From assembly GCA_027484495.1 (NCBI GenBank), contig JAIXSW010000245.1, positions 1-15,487 of the forward strand: 15,487 nt of DNA. The letters are read 5' to 3'. The number at the start of each line of letters is the position of its first letter. Position 1 is the stretch's first letter. This DNA is from Gammaproteobacteria bacterium (GTDB lineage: Bacteria > Pseudomonadota > Gammaproteobacteria > Enterobacterales > Alteromonadaceae). The notes under the pieces were generated by a model. That model was not told where the DNA came from, ran no database searches, and was given only the letters and a program-made list of their open reading frames with translations. This document shows positions 14,791 through 15,487 of this stretch, piece by piece. Both the position numbers and the translations under genes were made by a program.

Positions 14791-14830
14791 CGTTACAAAC
14801 GCTGCAGCGCGATGCTCAGCGTTTGTAACG
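14791..14830. repeat. Perfect 14-bp inverted repeat at the kdsA/kinase convergent junction
   Basis: CGTTACAAACGCTG (14791-14804) and CAGCGTTTGTAACG (14817-14830) are exact reverse complements with a 12-base loop. The right arm covers the last four codons and most of the stop of the minus-strand kinase gene. The left arm lies 16 bp after the kdsA stop. The hairpin can form in both transcripts and may stop or protect both 3' ends, although no U run follows on either strand. Confidence 0.7.
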
Positions 14831-15487
14831 CTCCTGCACATACACCACCACTTGCTGATAACTCTGCTGTAACCGGTCGGCCAATGCGCTCAATTCGGGC
14901 CAGTAAGGCTGCTCTGCCTGTTGTTCCAGCTGCAATGCCAGTTCTGACAATGCTAAAGCACCAACACTCTTTGCCATCGATTTTAATTGGTGGGCCAGAC
15001 TGCGGCAGACCTCAGCTTGTTGCTGTTGCCGTGCATCCTGCAGTTGCACCAGCAGATCGGCGGCGTGACTGACAAAATAATTCAGATATTGTTGATGTTT
15101 TGCCGGATCCGGACCCAAAAAATTGGCAATAGTGGTAAAGCAAATCGGACTGACTTCCGGACCTTCCGCAGCCGCCGGCAGGTTATCTGCGGTTGATGAC
15201 GGTGACTCCGACGATTTGGCGACTTCAGCAGCAAGCGGCAGCCAACGCTGCAACACGGCATGCAATTTCGCCAATTCGACTGGTTTGGTCAGATAATCGT
15301 CCATGCCAACACTCAGGCATTTTTGTGCCTCACCTTTCAGGGCATTGGCCGTGATCGCCACAATGCGGGTGAAGACGATGTCTTCGTCGTCATATTGCGC
15401 GGCTTCCTTGCGGATCGCCCGGGCCAAATCATAGCCGCTGAGGTTTGGCATATGCAGGTCGGTCAGCAGCAGGGGATAGCGGTATTG
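14816..15487 (-). CDS. Hybrid sensor histidine kinase, C-terminal REC and HPt domains (partial)
   Basis: The frame is open to the window edge, so the sensor and kinase core lie beyond 15487. The visible 223 residues begin inside a receiver domain: LLLTDLHMPNLSG holds the phosphoacceptor Asp (codon 15458-15460), followed by IVAITANAL and the conserved Lys in MDDYLTKPVEL. A Ser/Ala/Glu-rich linker leads to an HPt domain with AHQLKSMAKSVGAL, whose His (codon 14990-14992) should carry phosphate to a partner regulator. This REC-HPt ending is typical of BarA/EvgS-type phosphorelay kinases. It converges with kdsA 40 bp away. The partner regulator is unknown; the REC-HD-GYP protein nearby is one candidate. 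Confidence 0.92.
   Translation of the reverse strand, partial: QYRYPLLLTDLHMPNLSGYDLARAIRKEAAQYDDEDIVFTRIVAITANALKGEAQKCLSVGMDDYLTKPVELAKLHAVLQRWLPLAAEVAKSSESPSSTADNLPAAAEGPEVSPICFTTIANFLGPDPAKHQQYLNYFVSHAADLLVQLQDARQQQQAEVCRSLAHQLKSMAKSVGALALSELALQLEQQAEQPYWPELSALADRLQQSYQQVVVYVQERYKR

Noticed and set aside
1..15487. Mobile element, CRISPR or defence system
   Set aside because: I found no transposase, integrase, repeat array or target-site duplication on either strand. Coding style is uniform across the window.

Overview
The window reads as a conserved chromosomal segment of a mid-GC gammaproteobacterium. The proteins look closest to Alteromonadales/Chromatiaceae-type lineages (Rheinheimera-like), but I infer that from memory of the families and the genus is not secure. 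Nearly all of it is housekeeping: ubiquinone synthesis, tRNAs, translation factors, PRPP, isoprenoid and haem precursors, lipoprotein sorting and Kdo. I see no phage, IS, CRISPR or transposase genes.

Layout. (1) Positions 1-1400: the 3' end of ubiF (+), then a small membrane protein gene (+) that resembles MBOAT/wax-synthase enzymes and seems to carry a one-base frameshift. These converge on a minus-strand tRNA operon, Met(CAU)-Leu(UAG)-Gln(UUG), with a consensus promoter and a terminator. The ubiF/tRNA neighbourhood resembles that of E. coli. (2) 1585-3129: a POT-family peptide transporter (+) that shares a bidirectional terminator with ychF. (3) 3190-8223, all minus strand, transcribed right to left: lolB-ispE-prs, a terminator, then rplY-pth-ychF from its own promoter. 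The rplY mRNA has a leader that can form two hairpins. (4) 8374-11591 (+), divergent from lolB: hemA-prfA-prmC. hemA has no ATG, GTG or TTG at the position homology requires. (5) 11784-13337 (+): a REC-DUF3369-HD-GYP response regulator with its own promoter and an upstream palindrome. It lies between prmC and the sirB2-kdsA pair, so it interrupts the enterobacterial order hemA-prfA-prmC-sirB2-sirB1-kdsA; sirB1 is absent. (6) 14816-15487 (-): the C-terminal REC and HPt domains of a hybrid sensor kinase, convergent with kdsA across a perfect 14-bp inverted repeat.

How the parts relate. HemA uses glutamyl-tRNA, RF1 and its methylase PrmC act in termination, Pth recycles peptidyl-tRNA, L25 binds 5S rRNA, and the tRNA operon supplies adaptors. 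Prs, IspE, UbiF, LolB and KdsA serve nucleotide, quinone and envelope synthesis. The HD-GYP protein and the kinase fragment are the only obvious signalling genes. Nothing here amounts to a wholly new system. The best leads are the hemA start codon, the frameshifted gene after ubiF, the HD-GYP insertion with its palindrome, and the structured junctions at rplY and kdsA.
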